Assembly: GCA_902800965.1 (NCBI GenBank)
Contig: CADCGK010000006.1
Coordinates: 62,001 to 126,000 of the forward strand
Direction of reading: 5' to 3'
Length of the DNA: 64,000 nucleotides
DNA from: an uncultured Bacteroidia bacterium
GTDB lineage: Bacteria; Bacteroidota; Bacteroidia; Bacteroidales; F082
Position 1 is the stretch's first letter. Every line of letters starts with the position of its first letter. The translations under genes and the position numbers were made by a program. Below are positions 61,575-64,000 of this stretch, piece after piece. The notes under the pieces are model-generated. The model searched no databases. It saw only the letters and a list, made by a program, of their open reading frames with translations, and had not been told where the DNA came from.

Positions 61575-61582
61575 CAAAGATA
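61575..61582 (-). promoter_or_regulatory. -7 box driving the riboswitch transcript
   Basis: The minus strand reads TATCTTTG, ending 3 nt before the P1 stem, so transcription should begin at the riboswitch. The 382-nt stretch 61286-61667 therefore holds this promoter, the riboswitch and the leader, and no gene. Confidence 0.7.
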
Positions 61583-61667
61583 AAGATTTTTTCTTTCCGA
61601 TGCTGTGAATTTTGGAATTTCGAAAAAAACGACCTTCCCATGATCCATGTCTGGAAGAAACATAAAG

Positions 61668-62852
61668 TTACACAGCAAGCAACACCAACAGTTGCGCTGT
61701 GAAGATTCGCAGGAACATGGTCAGCGGATAGACGGTGGCGTAACCCATATTAGGCAGTTTACAGCCTTCAGGTGCCACGGTGTTGGCAAAAGCCAAGGTG
61801 GGCGGGTCGGTGTGAGATCCTCCGATGAAGCCCATCAGGGTATAATAGTTCATCTTCAGCACCAAGCGGCCGAAGAGCGTGATGATGATGGGCGGTACCA
61901 TGGTAATGATGACACCATAAATGACCCACATATAATGCTCTTGAACTGTGGCGACGAATTGTCCTCCAGCGCTCAATCCCACGCAGGCAAGGAACAGCGC
62001 GATGCCCACTTCGCGGAGCATCCACACGCCATGGCTGTCGGTGAATTCGGTGCTGAACCAGCCTTTTTTCACCCCCAGCCAACCGCCAATGATGGCGACC
62101 ACCAATGGTCCACCAGCCAAACCTAGTTTGATGGGGGCTTTCATTCCAACGGGAATCGGGATGCTCCCCACAATGACACCTAAAGCGATGATCACGAAGA
62201 TTGGAATGAGGTTCACCTTGTGACGTTGTGTGATAGGAGTGGCCTGCTTTTCAGACTTGGAAGCCAATGCGTTTTCAGTGGCAGGTTCCTTGTTGAGGTC
62301 GATGCGGCAAAACGAACGAAGGAGGATACAGCTCACAATCATGCCTACTACGGCGAGGGGATAGGCGACGGCATAACCGGCAGCCAGACGGTCGGCGCCA
62401 CCTTCGATGCCTAGGTCATTGACAGCCTGCTGTGCTGCCGAGAGTCCGGGCGTGTTGGTGATGGCACCCGTATAAACGCCCGCCATGTCGGCTAAGTCCT
62501 GATGGGCAACTTTGGCGATGATGACGGTGATCAACACACCCAAAGCCACGTTGACCAAGGCCATTAGGTTCATGGCCAGGCCGCCTTTTTTAAAGGAACG
62601 GAAAAAGCCGGGTCCCACTTGCAAACCCACGGCCACCACGAAGAGGATCAGGCCGAACTCTTTGACGATATGCAACATCTCCGGGTTAAGGGTGATGCCA
62701 CAAGCGCTGAAGGCGATGCCTACAAAAAGCACCCAAGTGATGCCCAAGGAGATTTTGGCAATTTTGATCTTGCCTAACAACAGGCCTAAAAAGATGGATA
62801 AGGCTAGATATAAAATGGTGGGCCCAACGCCCGAACCAGTGAAAAGGTTCAT
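61668..62852 (-). CDS. AspT/YidE-like transporter lacking the central TrkA-C domains
   Basis: A 394-residue inner-membrane protein built from two homologous halves of about five hydrophobic segments each (about 5-170 and 210-394). Family motifs: GVYTGAITNTPGLSAAQQAV in the first half (about 141-160) and its counterpart FIGGSHTDPPTLAFANTVAP in the second (about 350-369). Relatives in AspT/YidE/YbjL have about 550 residues with two TrkA-C domains between the halves; here only a linker of about 35 residues (LNKEPATENALASKSEKQ) remains. Substrate unknown; relatives exchange amino acids or dicarboxylates. Start at 62852 (MNLFTGSGVGPT). Confidence 0.85.
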   Translation of the reverse strand: MNLFTGSGVGPTILYLALSIFLGLLLGKIKIAKISLGITWVLFVGIAFSACGITLNPEMLHIVKEFGLILFVVAVGLQVGPGFFRSFKKGGLAMNLMALVNVALGVLITVIIAKVAHQDLADMAGVYTGAITNTPGLSAAQQAVNDLGIEGGADRLAAGYAVAYPLAVVGMIVSCILLRSFCRIDLNKEPATENALASKSEKQATPITQRHKVNLIPIFVIIALGVIVGSIPIPVGMKAPIKLGLAGGPLVVAIIGGWLGVKKGWFSTEFTDSHGVWMLREVGIALFLACVGLSAGGQFVATVQEHYMWVIYGVIITMVPPIIITLFGRLVLKMNYYTLMGFIGGSHTDPPTLAFANTVAPEGCKLPNMGYATVYPLTMFLRIFTAQLLVLLAV

Positions 62853-62871
62853 ATCAATGCAAAGTAAGAGG

Positions 62872-63396
62872 TTAATGTTCCATGTCGTAAATCTCCATGG
62901 TGCCACCTATTCTCGAATTGATTGTTTCAGAATCCCAAGAACTGTCAAATTCGTCAAACCCAAGGTCGGATTGCACGCTGATGAGATAATTGCTACCGAA
63001 AATGGTGATTGTGGCATATTTGATAAATTCGCCACTCTCGTCATACACCTGCAATTCCAAGGTTCCAGTGGCTTTTTCAATGTCGAAAGACTCGATCTGG
63101 TACTTCCGTTTTTTTAATGGTTTGATGATGGTGACGGTCGCATAATCAGGTGTAATATCGATAACGAAGTTCGTGATTTCTTCCTTTAGCTCACAATTGA
63201 CCAGCTCGTTCTTGTCATTGATTGTGCAAGTGGTGGTAGCAATGCACTTGTAAACAGATTGTCTGGTTAAATCAGAAGAGTACGATGGTGATCCTGGATT
63301 TGTCGGTGTTACAATTATTTGAGCTTGTGCAAGGTCTCCCATGGCAAAGATCAATGTAAACAGTGCGAAGACTATCAGTAATGCTATTTTTTTCAT
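62872..63396 (-). CDS. Small secreted protein of unknown function
   Basis: I do not recognise this 174-residue protein. The ATG at 63396 gives a clear signal peptide (MKKIALLIVFALFTLIFAMGDLAQAQ); longer frames run into the terminator and tRNA. The mature part is beta-rich and polar with two Cys near 55 and 60 (KCIATTTC), and a further Cys near 70, and it ends acidic (MEIYDMEH). It lies 19 nt upstream of the transporter gene on the same strand, so they may be co-transcribed. Confidence 0.75.
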   Translation of the reverse strand: MKKIALLIVFALFTLIFAMGDLAQAQIIVTPTNPGSPSYSSDLTRQSVYKCIATTTCTINDKNELVNCELKEEITNFVIDITPDYATVTIIKPLKKRKYQIESFDIEKATGTLELQVYDESGEFIKYATITIFGSNYLISVQSDLGFDEFDSSWDSETINSRIGGTMEIYDMEH

Positions 63397-63465
63397 GATA
63401 GAGTGGTTTGCTATTTGTTTGAAGTTGCAATAATAGTCATTTTTTTTGATAAAACCACAGGTTAC

Positions 63466-63496
63466 AAAAAAAGCCGTTGGATCCCAACGGCTTTTT
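63466..63496. terminator. Terminator after tRNA-Lys
   Basis: A 9-bp stem AGCCGTTGG/CCAACGGCT with a 3-nt loop, flanked by A- and T-runs on both sides, 6 nt beyond the tRNA-Lys 3' end. Confidence 0.88.
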
Positions 63497-63501
63497 GGCT
63501 G

Positions 63502-63574
63502 TACTCCCGCAGGGGGTCGAACCCTGGACACCCTGATTAAGAGTCAGGTGCTCTACCAACTGAGCTACGGAAGC
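63502..63574 (-). tRNA. tRNA-Lys (anticodon CTT)
   Basis: A 73-nt cloverleaf. Acceptor arms GCTTCCG/CGGGAGT (two G-U pairs), D arm GCTC..GAGC, anticodon arm CCTGA-CTCTTAA-TCAGG giving CTT, T loop GTTCGAC, discriminator A. CCA not encoded. Confidence 0.95.
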
Positions 63575-63588
63575 ATCGTTTGCGACTG

Positions 63589-63596
63589 CAAAAGTA
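63589..63596 (-). promoter_or_regulatory. -7 box for tRNA-Lys
   Basis: The minus strand reads TACTTTTG, 15-22 nt before the mature tRNA 5' end. Confidence 0.6.
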
Positions 63597-63665
63597 CAAC
63601 CTTTTTTCATTTTGGCAATGATTTTTTCGAATTATTTTCTCCCTTCTTCTCTAAATCATTGTTAA

Positions 63666-64000
63666 TCACTTGATTATTATTTTTTCTGTGTGAATATTCC
63701 CTTCATGCATGATGGAAATGAAATAGATACCTTTCTGATAGGCACTCAAATCAATGGTTGCCTCAGCTTGGGCGACCCTTGAAAGGACCAACTGACCCAA
63801 CAAGTTGTGGACGCGGAATTCGAACGTTGTGGGATAATCTGCCGAAAGGTGAATCAGTCCGTTGGATGGGTTGGGATAGACAGAGAACGAATTGTGGTTT
63901 TCGCTGACATTCACGTAATGATGCATCACTACGTGGATATTGAAGTCGATAGACTGTCCATCGCTGAAGGCTCTTAGCGTAAGATCCGCAACAGCCTCTT
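63666..64000 (-). CDS. Secreted protein with a T9SS sorting domain, C-terminal part
   Basis: The frame is open to the window edge; only the last 111 codons are visible. The end is a T9SS type A sorting domain: FSVYPNPSNGLIHLSA, FRVHNLLGQLVLSR, LSAYQKGIYFISIMH and the terminal KIIIK. The upstream residues (DLTLRAFSDGQSIDF) are beta-type. The function of the main body cannot be inferred. An apparent GTG start at 63929 is only internal. Confidence 0.88.
   Translation of the reverse strand, partial: EAVADLTLRAFSDGQSIDFNIHVVMHHYVNVSENHNSFSVYPNPSNGLIHLSADYPTTFEFRVHNLLGQLVLSRVAQAEATIDLSAYQKGIYFISIMHEGNIHTEKIIIK

Overview
The window reads as chromosomal DNA of a Bacteroidales-type bacterium (phylum Bacteroidota). 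The evidence is: three proteins with C-terminal type IX secretion (T9SS) sorting domains; many promoters matching the Bacteroidota -7 consensus TAnnTTTG; almost no Shine-Dalgarno sequences; MecI/M56 regulators fused to TonB domains; and typical neighbourhoods such as ileS-dksA-lspA. I cannot fix family or genus. It is mostly ordinary core genome: I see no integrase, transposase, phage module or CRISPR array.

Layout. 1-5.5 kb: sbcC (5' part) and sbcD, tRNA-Gln(CTG), an LRR lipoprotein, and a MecI/BlaI repressor with an M56 sensor protease carrying two TonB domains. 5.5-16.9 kb: glnS, a lipoprotein, a C69 dipeptidase, ribF, asd, a lamin-tail surface protein, a PPP phosphatase and gpmA. 17-27.7 kb: a DUF2135-like lipoprotein, lspA, a DksA-like protein, ileS, an SPFH protein, and an acyl-CoA dehydrogenase / biotin-dependent carboxylase / enoyl-CoA hydratase operon that fits leucine (or other acyl-CoA) catabolism. 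27.8-34 kb: outer-membrane barrels, an MltF-like transglycosylase, a PlsC-like acyltransferase, a BamA-like protein, mntP and tRNA-Pro(CGG). 34.2-38.4 kb: a zeta-toxin-like kinase with a small overlapping partner, a ricin-lectin lipoprotein and a GH29 fucosidase. 38.4-56.4 kb: leuS with a large inserted domain, a histidine kinase, a sugar-isomerase-like protein, a T9SS redoxin, lptD, a SPOR amidase, ridA, a divIC-DUF5686-apbE-pseudouridine synthase operon, and a TerB/Sel1-like protein. 56.5-64 kb: a giant T9SS adhesin behind a cobalamin riboswitch, an AspT-like transporter, a small secreted protein, tRNA-Lys(CTT) and the 3' end of another T9SS protein.

Four things stand out. (1) Sixteen short tandem arrays all have a 7-nt unit, drawn from a few related motifs. 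About half lie inside coding sequence, including essential enzymes (ileS twice, asd, lptD), where they encode peptides of the LTSHLSP type; the rest sit in operon spacers, usually touching a stop codon. (2) Two palindromic element families (27-35 nt and 24 nt) also occur both between and inside genes, and one supplies the signal-peptide core of ApbE. (3) LeuRS carries an extra domain of about 117 residues resembling a DUF559/Vsr-like PD-(D/E)XK nuclease fold, just before the KMSKS loop. (4) A complete cobalamin riboswitch with its own promoter precedes a gingipain-adhesin-like T9SS protein, which suggests a surface corrinoid-capture role.
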